Positions 43,090 through 54,528 of a stretch of 64,000 nucleotides of DNA are shown piece after piece. Under the pieces are notes generated by a model. That model worked only from the letters and a program-made list of their open reading frames with translations. It was not told the origin of the DNA and searched no databases. Positions within the stretch are counted from its first letter, which is position 1. The number at the start of each line of letters is the position of its first letter. The translations under genes and the position numbers were made by a program. Source of the DNA: Stagonosporopsis chrysanthemi (lineage: Eukaryota > Ascomycota > Dothideomycetes > Pleosporales > Didymellaceae); the NCBI GenBank assembly GCA_022560025.1, contig JAFISE010000134.1, positions 1 through 64,000 of the forward strand, in the 5' to 3' direction.

Positions 43090-46000
43090 ACTGCTATTGC
43101 TATCGATGCTCACTCACAATCCTGTCGACGCTGCATTTGCCACGCGCCCTTCTCCTGCGCTCAGACACGTCGACACGACTCGCTCTGAGTCGTCGCTGTC
43201 CTGCTCGCCGTGCCGCCTGTGTTGGCTCCGCGCCAGAAGAGCGCCAGAAGGTCGCCAGCCGCGGGCCTCCTCCCCCGATGGGCCCACTGCGCCTGGCACA
43301 GCGCCCGCTGAATCAACCCTCATCGTCGCCGCCCAGGATCCCATCAATGCGTCCCTTGCCCAGGTTGCTGGGTGCGCACCTCTGCAGACGTGTGATCCAC
43401 AGTGGAACATCAAACTGGCCGACAGCTTGACAGGAACGCACTGCACTCCAGGACGACCTCATTCTGGCGGGTGCTTTCCACGTGGGAAACGCTCTTGCCT
43501 GCTGCTGCTGCGACCGGCCGCGCCTTCCTCTCGTGTCCTGTCGCCGGCAGGTCCAAGCACCGCGGCCACCTCGCCATGCAGCGCACTGCGAAACCCGCCA
43601 CCCAGGCACCACCCGTGTCTAGTCACCCGTGCCTGGAGAGAGTGCAATTCCGCTGCGAGGAGCTGCGCCGACCGCCGGAATGAGAACGTTGGCCCGCTCG
43701 GTGGGTGGAACCCTCGGAAGCACTACGCTCTCGCTTGGACACTTTCTTCTGGAAGAATGCCAGAAAATAGCCTGTCGCAGCATCGCACATGTCACTTGCC
43801 CTTCTCCTCGCCAGACACTCGGCGGCGACACTGTTTCAATTCATCAAACACAACGTCTGAGACGCGTCGCCGGCTGAGCTTGTTCCATCGGTACCGCATC
43901 GACTTGCGTGGGATATGGCTCCCGCCGGCCTCCCTCAAACCTGTCGCAGTCGCGCTGCGATCAGATCGCTGCAAGCCTTCCGCTCACCCATGGACACGGA
44001 TGCCATGCAAGCTTCCGCGGGGCCTGTGTGCTGCTGCAGCTTTGCTGCACGTACCAGGGCCGCCTGCAGAGCGACGTTTTCACGCACACAGTGTCAAAAT
44101 TCTACGTCGCTGCGTCGTTTCCCACAGTGCCTACTCTCTGTCACGTTTGCGAGCCGTGTCCGCAAGTTTTGCATTCGACGCGGCTGGTCATGACAACTCA
44201 GTGTCTCTTTTGAGCTGAGCCTCCGAAGATGAACAGCCAAAACCTCCTACAACCTGCGGGCCGGCTCAAGTTCCGCCACCAATGATATAATTCGTCTGAA
44301 GTAGTCGCTGCTGATTGGTCAATGGCTCACCCTAGCCATTGGTATGTCCCTTACCAACCAAAATATCAACAGGGGTATTTTGCAAGATTTAGACTGAGAC
44401 ACATCATTACCGACTGTCAGGCTCTCATCATTACTGCATCAGTTGGATGCAGAAGCTTTCTGTCGACTCAAGGTGCCACAGACCTTTTCGAAAAGTAAAG
44501 TCAGCACTCTAAGCAGAACCTGCCTGCTCAATGTCAGGGAGCAAGAGCCTGCAAGACCTGCACATGGCTATCTACCAACCTGAGCCCTCTCGCGCTCTGA
44601 CGCGACTCGTCATAGGCGAACTTTCCTACAGGTTGCTCAGCACTCGGCTTGTTACACGCATCATCGGAAATTTTACCAGCTGTCAGCACCATCGCGGTCC
44701 TCCGGCCACCGCTCCTCCCGCACGGTGCCCCAGCTTGACAGCCTGACAGATTTCTCCACAGTAAAACTTTTCGAAATTGCGATCGTGAAGTCTGGCTTGC
44801 GGGGAGTCGGGAGGGTGGATGTTGGCGAACGTCCTCGCTGTCCTTGCTTTGACGCACTACTGCAATCTGCAGCGGCTGCCCACTCCGATGGAAGCGAAGC
44901 AGGGGGCGCTTCAGGCATAACTTGCACAGGTAACCCTGCCGACACGTGGAGTCCCTCCTGCGCCGTGGCCTTTCACCTGGCGACTGGAAAACACCGTAGA
45001 AGCCAGACCGCCGAAATCTTAATAGACCGATGAGCGACCAAAGCATGCAGTACGGCCCTTCGCACGGGTGCTGAAAAGTCAAAGTTGATGGGCAGGAGCA
45101 CTTCCACGAACGTGGTCGGACCGTTTGTCTGTCAAGATGCAACCTCTATTCGGTTGCACTAGATCAACGGTACGACGTGCAAGCATCATCCAGTAAGATG
45201 TTCTGTCGCAAGGCGGTTCGGCTTGAGGATGTTGCAGCCGCAAGGTTGTACAGCGATCCTTTCTGATAATTGCAATCATCCTCGAACAATCTCACATCCG
45301 TCAATCCTGCCTCATGCGAGCTATCGACGAGCGATCGTTCCATTCAGCATCTGGGCGAGCTACTGGGCGTATCAGCTTAAATGCGATCAGCAGGGATGAT
45401 TTCATCTGCACGCCAGCTCGGGAGTGTTACTAGCGATCATCGCAGGCTTCTGAATGAGCGGAACCTTCTCTGCTTTTGGCCTTGCACCAGCGCTGCAGAG
45501 CTGCGGCGCTTTTTTGGCCTGAACTGCTTTTTGCGAGTTCAGTTCTCGCCAGGTCTCAGTAACCATCCGTCTGTCACCGAGTCGTCGTTTGTCGTACAGT
45601 TGCCATCGCTTCACCCGGTTGCGGGCATGTTTTCGCGTCATGCCGCAACCCAATTGCTGCTGTGTTCCCCCAAAACAAACAAGGCCAAGCATGTCATCTC
45701 TTCCGCACGCAGCCGCCTAACGAACATCAATCTATTATGGCCTTGCGGGGAAACGCATCCACATGTTCTTCCTGCAGCTACCCGTTTCCGCGATGCGAAC
45801 CACTCAACGTCGCAACTGGCGCAAAATTCAGCCCAAACAAACTGAAGCGTACATAGACTTCCCGAAAGAGGAGTGGGTTTCACAGGGCAGACGCCATGCA
45901 GCCCTCAAGACGCTACCTCTTTTCCAAAAACGTGCCTTGCGGCTGCTTGTCCCACAAGGTGCAGTGGCGCCGCCCAAATCAGTTCATAGGTGTTATCGAT

Positions 46001-46900
46001 ACACAAACCGAACGTCAAGGTTTCCTCCGCTGCGCCATCAGGACGCCAATGGCCACCTCACGTAACGTCCCTGCAAGCTTACACTTTAATCCCTGGCACC
46101 GAAATAGCACTCGAGCTGGAGATTTCCATAGATTACCTATCAGCACGTATTGGTCTGCTCAAAGGCAAATTCAATACCTCGCATGATTCATCATGACACG
46201 ACAGCAGTTTTCACCCATCGAATAAGCAAACGCAACTCGCTGCAACTCGCTATAATTGCCCTGCCGGTCCCACCTCCCACATTCCCCGACCCAGGCGTTC
46301 GGACCCTGACCAGCCGAAAAGGGAGAGCGAGAGCCAAACGTTCCGATCGCCTCAACGCTGCGCGGCCTTGCAGAATGCAATGGTAGCAACTCCCAACGGC
46401 GACATCGGCAGTGGATATGTTCGACGTCTGGTTGCACGACACTGTCAGACAGTGCTGATGCTCAGTATACGTCACGACTCCAAGCCAAGGTTTAAGCATG
46501 TTCATTGAATTCGTTGGTGCTGATGGTGTTGTTGAATAACCTCGTGTTGACGCAGGAGAGGCAGCCGTAACCGTGTGGCGCCGTGCCAATCGGAGAAGCA
46601 CCATCATCCCCCCAGTGGTTATCTCGCCACTGCCGCGTCAACGCCAACAAACACAACTCCTTTATTGATTCTCGGCTTACAGCTGCACAGGGGTGTCCCC
46701 ACGATAGGTACGCATAATTGGTTGCGCTTGACATTCCCGATTACTGCGTCCATCATTGAATAAACCTACCTACACCTTGCTGAGCTGGTGCCTCTCCATA
46801 CAGATCAAGGGTATCTTGCCTGTTCGACCGATGACGGGCCGCAAGCCAGAACGATGCCAAGTTCCAATGCAGTGTAGGTCTGGGCCAAAGCGTCAAGGTT

Positions 46901-49900
46901 TTTTTCCGGTACATTGTTGAAACTGCATGAAAGTTTTCAAACTTACAGATATTACGATGTATCTTCTAGACTTCCCACAAAATGTTCGTTGCCACCCCCG
47001 AGTGGCTGGGCCTGTCCGCTCATAACACTCGTCATCACTAGCATGTCCTGGAGGTAAGAGGCCAGTTCAGTCAGAGCAGACATCCATGAAGTGCCGCTGC
47101 ATTGCCAATTCAATATTCAGCCCGACTTGATTGGCATTACCTGAGAGCAAAGCAAAGCTCAGTAGGGAGCCCTCCGAGCCACAGATACCCTGCCTCTATG
47201 TGCCTGGTAGTTTGAAGCAGCTGTATTCCATGAATACGCGATGTTGACTTGCAGCCACGTAAACCACAGATTGCGACTCAGCCAGCACATAACTGAAAAG
47301 TTCTTCTGTTTAGGTCACGATGTAAGACGAACAGTAGACGATGAGTAGCGAGTTTGCGCTGAGAGCGACGGCACATCCTGGTCTGCCTTGTTGCCTTTAA
47401 GATTGCTAGTTTGCTTGAAGGAGAATTTGTCGTCTTTGAGGAAAGAGTAAGCCATAAATAGTCTAAGATGTGAGGTGCAATTTTGAATATGGGTAAAGTA
47501 GACAGAAGTGCGTGATAATTCGCTGGAAATCAGGTACACAACCTGACTGAGGAGAAGCAGAGCACCTTCACCTTTAGACCCGATGCTGGGGAGAAATTCA
47601 ATGGTCGTTCGTGAAGTGATCTTTTTTTTATAGCGGACTGGAACCGGGAACTCAGAGCATGTAAACTAATTCGTCCGATTCAGGAACGTAAGGATTCTAT
47701 GCTGTAATCTGAGAAATCGAAAGTGTTCGAAAGGGCACAAATGAGTGACAGAGCAGCAGCGACACTGAATGAATTTCACCTCCTGGGTGCGGAGGAGACA
47801 AGCACATCGAAACGCTGTAGTGCCCTTTGACATAAAGTCTGGTCGCGAGTCTTGCAGTCTTTTTATTTAATGATTTAGGTAGGAACACGTTGAACATTCG
47901 ACAGGGGCGTTCTTGATCAAAGGTCAGATTTGAGAACAAGAGCACATTGGCCATTGTCTTGTATGATTCAAAAACAGTGGTATGCGAATTGAAGGCCTGT
48001 TTTGCAGTAGAGAATGTGATCGACTGCCTTTTGCGTCTCCACATAGCTTAACCTTACGTGCATTTCAGCAGAACGACCCCACATCGAGTTTCTTTCCAGG
48101 GAATACAGAGAAATAGATAGAAGCATTAAGACTTGAGGGATATGTTTTCGATAGGGGCGGGACATCAATATCTCCGCTATTTGATTTGGTCACAGGTTCG
48201 AAAAGGGAAGAACATGAAAATTCTCTAATGAGGCTTTTGTTTGGAGGATCTCATGGCCCGATTTTAAGCTCGAGGTTCGAAACTTGAAGTTCTGGTGATA
48301 TCAGTCCCCTGGCATGCTGCTTTAGCGCAGCTTTTTGAGTTACCTTCTGCGTGAGATAGAGACCGCATATGTGGTTTTAGTACGGCTTTGTGCGTCGCAA
48401 GAGGCAGAGCAGACGGAGAGCATGGCTTGATGCTCGCATTCATTGCGGTTGTGTATTTTCGATGATAGTGAGGCAGAAGATCAGGGTCTTTGTTCGTGTG
48501 TATGTATAACCGGAGGATAGAAGTGTGGAAGAGTTTTCCGTTGCTCGCAGGAAATTCGAGCACTCTCAGTCCGGCAAACATGAGCGCAGAGTATGAGGCT
48601 TTTGGGGAAAATATGCAGATGATGGCCAAGTGCACGATGATACACTTAGATGGAGTGTTGCAGCGTATTCTGCATGATCACAGAGTGTTCGGAATGAAAG
48701 ATTGGGGTCTTGACAGAGATTCAGGAGTTCATGAATTCCTACAAATCCTGTTTCAAGACAGTGAGTGGTAGGCAGCAGAACACAAAGAGTCTACAAAATA
48801 ATGTTTGTATCGACAGAGACAGAGACGGCAGACATTTCCCTGCCATAGGATACTTGAGAAGGTGCTACCAGATTCTAGGAGTATGCAATCGCAGATCTGA
48901 AAAAACGATTTCTGAAGAAAAGAAACCATGTGAGCTTGGGACGTACTAGCGCACATCACAAAGACGTACCAGTCTGTCAGAAGAACGGGCAAAGAATTTT
49001 CGTGTTGGAAATGATCTGGGGTTGGAAGTGATAGTCATACCGTAGAAAGTAGTAGACGGCCGTTCATGACTGACGTATAGCTGCGGTTGTACTTCTATTT
49101 ATAAGGAACAAACAGAACATGCTACGAGCGTGGAATAAGTTTCAGGACCACAGACCAAGCAAGACCATTTGTCTGCCACCACAGTTTTTTGGTATATGCA
49201 CTCGAAAAAACGCTTCCGAAGGCATATTAGTGTATCGCTTCGATTTTGGGAAATTGCAAGAGGCGCAGAGTTGTCTGATTGAAGATGATTCCATGAACAG
49301 ACGAAGACCATGTATGAAGAAGGAGCTGCTTTGTGAATTCGCAACAAGTTCACATGTGTACTGGAGAGATGATATACACAATGGAAAAGACAAAAGCAAA
49401 CATAGTTTGAGGGTGCCGAATTGGACCGGTACACGCTGTGCGAGTTGAGACGTTGGCAGACAACAGGCAAAGACATCCATCTTTACAGAGTCATTTTCGG
49501 GAGAGAACTGCATTAGTTCGTTTAGCAGAGCTGGGCAGCGTCGATGTTCACACTTTAGATCCTAAAGTGGCAGAGGAAGCCGAAGGACATGGGAGAAGAC
49601 CTTCTGAGGCTTGGAACTCTGACAGATGGATGAGAGGAGGAGCGCGGAGAAGAGAGACCCATAGAGCATCGTCGCGCTTTTTTGGAATTAGAGCAGATGC
49701 CGAGAGAAAGAACATCTGCTTTTGGTAGAGATCTTTGATATAGTAAAACCGAAATGTAACAAATCTCCGTTTGATGGATGTGAGTGGCCGGAGCACGCCA
49801 AAGCAGCAGCGCATCGAAGTGTCGTAGATACATTTTCTCCAGAGCTTCAGGTTATCAAGAAGGTGGTGGAAAAAAGAAGTCGAGTAAAGCAAGGTCTGAG

Positions 49901-51828
49901 AGGAGGAGAAGAGTCAATGGACCGATATCCGTTTGTCAAGATATGGTTTGGAGCTTCGAGCGAAGAGGCACATAGAAGTGCTCCCAGCAGAGTTTTGAGA
50001 CATAGCGTGCAAAGAATTCGTAAGACGAGCCAGATGTGACGTTTGGTACATTTGTATCTTAAAGAATCATTGGTACTGAGCAGGCATGTTCGGAGAGGGG
50101 CATGCGACGCTGCTCAGAAAAAATCTTCTCAATGGTAAAGGTAAGTAGCCGAACCAGTCAGAAGTAGTACATTCGGAAGATGTCTCAGTATTTTCGAGTC
50201 AACTGCTTGTGGCAGATGGAAGAAAGAAGACGTCGCGTAAGGAAAGGTTGGTTGATGATGAGAAAAGAGCAGACAGACAGGAGGACATGCGATTGTGGCG
50301 TTCGCATTTGGAACTTAGCCCAGGAGATATGAAATTTACTCTTTAGCATTCTAGAAGAGCGCCAAAGAGGGAGCGGCAAGGCAGCCACCAACATGAAGGG
50401 GGGATCGAGATATTTTGGACTCTGTCGGTTGATGAAAGAGCTGTATCTGTGAATCATACACAGTGGATGTCACGGAGGCAGAAGAAAAGCAAACATATGG
50501 TTCTTGGTGTTTTCTTTTAGACACTGCGGCTGATTTGTATTTTACTGCACGCACAGGTAGCTTTCACCAGAGAAGAGGACGCAGACGTTACTTCTAAGTC
50601 TCTACATTTTGATGATTTTGTGCGGAAGTGGCTATTCGCGAATTTAGACACTGTGACTATGATAGCGACAGATAGTAACGGCGACTGTATTTTTAAACCA
50701 TGGCACGACTGAGTTTGCCAAAGGTAGAGCAGACGTATCCGCAAGACGCGAAGCAGACGTATCCGCAGGACGCGAAGCAGACGTATCCGCAGGACGCGAA
50801 GCAGACAAGGACATGTGACAAAGCGTCAAGCATTTAAAAGTCGAGGCTTGGAGAAACAATGTTCGCTATTTGCCATAATTTAAAGAAGAGCACACAGGCA
50901 GCAAGGCACACACAGACATGCCGCCACTACTGTCTGGATTCGAACTCATGAAGTAGGTGATGGTGTTTTCAATGTGCAAAAAGACTTGTTGAGAGCAAAG
51001 ACAAGAGGAAGGCGAGCATGCTCGACTAGCGACATTATTTCAAATATCATCGGTGAACGAGATTATGAGATGAGGAGAAGGTCGCAACGAAGGCCCTCAT
51101 GTGTAGAGCTACTCATAGATTTTGAGAAAGACGGCAGAGCAGATATGACAGCGTCGAAGACTTCTTCTGCAGGTAATAGCGAATTTCAAAAATTCAAGAG
51201 GTGCAGACATATCTCGTTTGGAAGGGCTTTTGAAAACACGATTGTGAGGGAAGTTTGGAGTGTGGTTCAGAAAAGGCCGTGGCGTCATGGATTGGCTTTA
51301 ATCCTGATTTGGAAGCTGACAATTGTACTTGTGCAATATCATAGGAAAGCTGAAGAAGTTGATCAGAAGTGCCATGTCAAGCTTGTCAAGGAGGATTTGG
51401 GGTTCAAGGGTCTCTGTGAGCCACAAAAGAAGTCTTCGCGCAAACCTTGGACTCGCAGAGACCTCCCTTGCGGCGCAGCACATGTGTAGAGCGGGTTTGC
51501 CTTGGAGAGGATTCCGAAAATCGTGGCTGCTGCCGGTCACAAGCCGTGTGGCCCATCGCTCTTGCGAGGCATCGCGGTCTTGGCAAAGCACGATTGGAAG
51601 GAGTAGTGGGTATTACCAAACGTCTAATCGTACCAACACAGCTACAATGCTGATTCCCATTCCGCTTCGAGCGCGCTTTCGCCCGAGCCTGTCAAAGTCT
51701 TATACAATCCCAATAAACGCCTTGCTCATGCAGTGTAATCGGGCCATCATATAGTACACATCTTTATACATCTTCATCTCCAGCCCCTGAGTAACATCGG
51801 TCTCAGCTCGTCTTCAATAGCCGCCCGT
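46901..51828. other. Purine-rich, gene-free tract
   Basis: About 4 kb (roughly 47200-51400) is enriched in A and G on the plus strand; in 49861-49920, 48 of 60 bases are purines. Frames on either strand are short and unlike proteins. A 24-bp minisatellite lies at 50729-50800. A mirror-image pyrimidine-rich tract lies at about 57600-61700, on the other side of the PAM18-dioxygenase gene block. Confidence 0.5.
50729..50800. repeat. 24-bp minisatellite, three full units
   Basis: Three direct copies of a 24-base unit starting GCAGACGTATCCGC, with one A/G difference in the first copy, followed by a partial fourth (GCAGACAA). The period is a multiple of three, so the minus-strand frame reads an eight-residue repeat (ASRPADTS), but that frame is not otherwise gene-like. 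There are no spacers, so this is not a CRISPR array. Confidence 0.9.
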
Positions 51829-52243
51829 TTACTTGATCTCCTTCTCGAGCATCTCCTTGGCCTCGTTGACCTTGGTGGCCAAGTACGGCGAACCGCCGCG
51901 ATCGGGGTGGTTCATGAGCATGAGCGATCGGTGCTTCTTGCGGAGGAGCTCTTTTGTGACGCCGCGTTCGCTGTCAAACGTCAGCATGCTATACCGTCGC
52001 TCTAGTTCAAGGTTTCAACGTACGGCATCTCGAGAATCAGAGCAGCTTCTTTCCGTGTCATCTTGGGCTCGAAGCCGCCCTTGTAGAAACTGCGCCCCAG
52101 CTTGGAGCCACCAACACCGTTTTTGCGTATCGCGACGAGCGCAGCGCGACCCTGACGATGTTAGCTTGAAAGCTGGAGACTGTGGAGGGACGTACGAAGA
52201 AGGCACCAGCGCCCAGACCGAGGCCCCAAAGCCAGATAGACAT
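51829..52243 (-). CDS. PAM18: Mitochondrial import motor J-protein Tim14/Pam18 (3 exons)
   Basis: Exons are 52243-52196, 52151-52024 and 51970-51829 (introns 44 and 53 bp), giving 105 aa. The N-terminus is one short membrane helix (IWLWGLGLGAGAFF). A linker with the conserved SFYKGGFEPKM follows, then a J domain with the HPD tripeptide at residues 80-82 (LMLMNHPDRGGSPY), ending EMLEKEIK. Pam18 sits in the inner membrane at the TIM23 translocon and stimulates the ATPase of mtHsp70 during matrix import. The length is close to human TIM14 (about 116) and shorter than yeast Pam18. It shares a 277-bp divergent promoter with RLP24. Confidence 0.94.
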
Positions 52244-52520
52244 GTTGATGTGTGTGGTTGGTGCTTGATTTGGCGCAGAGATCAGGTGACAGAAAGTGCG
52301 ACGATGCTGGACGACGACTGCGATGGATACTGGGAATGGCGGCGATTGATGCGCAGTTGAGCGGCACCGGGCAAAGAAATGAGGAAGTCGCGGCGGTCGC
52401 CGTTTCCCCATTGGCCAGTGGTGTGGGGCCATCGAGGGTCCGCTAGAATTTGTTCGTGGCGCCCGCAGTTCACCATCCCTCAACTCCAGACACCGCCGAC
52501 AAGGGACATCCACCGGCACC
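52244..52520. promoter_or_regulatory. Compact bidirectional promoter, PAM18 / RLP24
   Basis: Only 277 bp separate the two start codons. An ATTGG (reverse CCAAT) occurs in CCCCATTGGCCAG near 52408-52420, a common fungal promoter element. Both genes are growth-related (mitochondrial import and ribosome assembly), so joint control is plausible. Confidence 0.45.
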
Positions 52521-53196
52521 ATGAGAATCGAGACGTGTTATTTCTGCTCGTCGCCTGTGTACCCGTCCAAGGGCATCACTTTTGGTACAGACCCACACCA
52601 CGCTTCACGCGCGAGACAGCTGCTAACAAATCTCAGTGCGCAACGATGCAAAGGCCTTCCGCTTCTGCAAGTCGAAATGCCACAAGAACTTCAAGATGAA
52701 GCGAAACCCGCGCAAGCTGGCGTGGACCAAGTCTTTCCGCCGCGCGCACGGCAAGGAAATGACCGTCGACAGCACCCTCGCCTTCGCCCAGCGCCGCAAC
52801 ATCCCTGTGCGCTACAACCGCGACCTCGTCAACACCACCCTCAAGGCCATGTCACGCATTACTGAAATTCGCTCTCGTCGCGAGCGCGCCTTCTACAAGG
52901 CCCGCATGCGCGGCAACAAGCAGCGCCAGCGCGAGGAGGACCGCAAGCTGGTCGAGGAGAACCAGCACCTGCTGCCGCCGAGCGAGCGCTTTGCCGCCCA
53001 GCAGCTGGAGGAGAAGGAGCTGGACGTCGACGTTGCCGCAGTCAAGGCCAAGGTCGACAAGAGGCGGAAGGAGATCGAGATGGACGAGAGCGAGCTGGAC
53101 AGCGACCTCGAGGAGACCCTGCCCAAGCAGAAGACCAAGAGGAAGCTGGCGAGGAAGGTCGGCGGTGGCACAGAGGCCATGGATGTCGATGCGTGA
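52521..53196 (+). CDS. RLP24: Ribosome biogenesis protein Rlp24 (2 exons)
   Basis: Exons are 52521-52584 and 52637-53196 (intron 52 bp), giving 207 aa, close to yeast Rlp24 (199 aa). The zinc finger is split by the intron: CYFC in exon 1 and FCKSKCHKNF in exon 2, within the conserved MRIETCYFCSSPVYP and KMKRNPRKLAWTK segments. Rlp24 holds the place of ribosomal protein eL24 on pre-60S particles and recruits the AAA-ATPase Drg1, which exchanges it in the cytoplasm. The C-terminal half is a charged coiled coil with acidic ESELDSDLEE and a basic KRKLARK segment, as expected for the Drg1-binding tail and nuclear targeting. Confidence 0.96.
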
Positions 53197-53528
53197 TCTG
53201 GTCGAAAGGAACTAGGTTGATCGAGCGACAGCATCTTACGGAGTTTGGCGTCCACGGGTTTGCGGTAGATTACGGTCACGATTTCGATACCACGACAAAA
53301 GCATCCATCGTCCTACAGAATCGAAGCCGCGATTGGCACATCTCATTCATACCGTTCCCCATCCCTTTGATTTATCTTGGCTGCGCGCAGCCTGCCAATA
53401 GATGTGCGAAGGGCGCATGGAGCCGAGCTTCTCCGCTTACTGAATTCCGAGATCGTCATGCTAACATGCACACTAACGATGGTCCGCAGATATCTCCAGG
53501 TATGACATCAGGTCGACTCCGAAAGATG

Positions 53529-53537
53529 TATATATAA
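53529..53537 (+). promoter_or_regulatory. TATA box of the aldolase-like gene
   Basis: TATATATAA lies 67 bp upstream of the ATG at 53604, a normal distance for a TATA element with a short leader. It supports that start and argues against an upstream signal-peptide exon. Confidence 0.55.
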
Positions 53538-53603
53538 TTTGCGGACGAGCCTTCAACAGATCATCCTTTCAGAACGACACCAGGTCTCGTGCTACCTCTC
53601 ATT

Positions 53604-54528
53604 ATGGTCAACATCACCGGACTGATATCCACCCTGATCACCGCAAATCACATTCTGAGTTACCATAATGTCCTCGACTCCTTTGGCCACATTAGCGTGC
53701 GCAACCCGAATACAAACAATACCTTCTTCATTGCATTGCAACTGGGTGCGAATGTTCACTTCTTGCGAAGCAGCCTGACCAACTGATCATACATCAGGCC
53801 CGGCAGTAGTACAGGGACTGTCAGATATTGGCGAGTACTTCATCGCAGACGGCTCGCCCGTCAACGGCACAACAGGTGGCTACGCAGAGCGTTACATTCA
53901 CTCGGCAATTCTGAACGCTTACCCTGACATCAACGCCGTTGTGCACTCTCACGCCGAAGATGTCCTTCCATATACGGCACTCAAAAGTGTCAGTCCAGAG
54001 CCAGTGTACCACATGTCTGGCTTTCTCGGTCTGCTGTGCCTGCATTTGTGTCCCCTCCGCGAGATCTGACAAGCTACAGGCCAACAAGTACCCAATTGGG
54101 ACATTGAAACTGTCTACTTGTCCGATGACCCACGGGACATGCTAGTCAACTCCCCCAGACTAGGCGACTCCCTTGCTGCCACCTTCGGTGTGAACACAAC
54201 GCAGCCCACTTTACCACTCCACCGCACCGTCCTGCAGCGCGGCCATGGCTTTGTGACAGTTGGTACGAGCATCGAACAAGTCACCGACTACGCCTACTAC
54301 ACGGCGAGCAATGCGCGAGTACAGACTCAGGCACTGCTACTCAACAACGCAGTAGGTGGTACTGGGGTGCAATATCTGAACGCCCAGGAGAGGGACGACA
54401 CAGCGAATATGAACGCCTGGATCGTGTTTAAACCGTGGGGCCAATGGGTGAAGGAGGTGGAGCGGAGTGGGCGGTTTATCAACGAGTTGGGGTCGTCGCC
54501 GGAGACGCAGAGCGAGAGTGCTGGTTGA
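53604..54528 (+). CDS. Class II aldolase/adducin-domain protein (3 exons)
   Basis: Exons are 53604-53745, 53798-54028 and 54080-54528 (introns 52 and 51 bp), giving 273 aa. The fold begins at LITANHILSYHNVLDSFGHISVR. The metal site is made by HSH (residues 97-99) and His180 in QRGHGF, with Glu78 in YAERYIH as a candidate catalytic acid, the usual pattern of fuculose-phosphate-aldolase-like enzymes. The donor of intron 2 (GTCTGC) is weak but is the only one that gives the conserved GFLG-x-x-VPNWDIE junction. Fungal relatives are poorly characterised; aldol cleavage, dehydration or decarboxylation are all possible. It is adjacent to the intradiol dioxygenase, which might hint at a catabolic partnership, but the 1.6-kb spacer makes that weak. 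Confidence 0.84.

Larger units (their letters stand above)
42241..46900. other. Long intergenic stretch with a GC-rich, all-frames-open block
   Basis: No gene is recognised. Between about 42700 and 44220 the sequence is GC-rich (44 of 60 bases in 43261-43320) and long frames are open on both strands at once, including a 388-codon plus-strand frame starting at a non-ATG codon. The translated products are Arg/Pro/Ser-rich without motifs. I read this as compositional, possibly a noncoding transcript or a distant regulatory region. 44300-46900 shows only short frames. Confidence 0.45.

Noticed and set aside
43052..44218. 388-codon plus-strand open frame with a poly-Leu start
   Set aside because: It starts at a non-ATG codon inside a CTG repeat, has Arg/Pro/Ser-rich composition without motifs, and overlaps several open frames on the other strand. 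It is explained by GC content.
50729..50800. CRISPR-like array
   Set aside because: The 24-bp units abut directly without spacers and the genome is fungal; it is a minisatellite.
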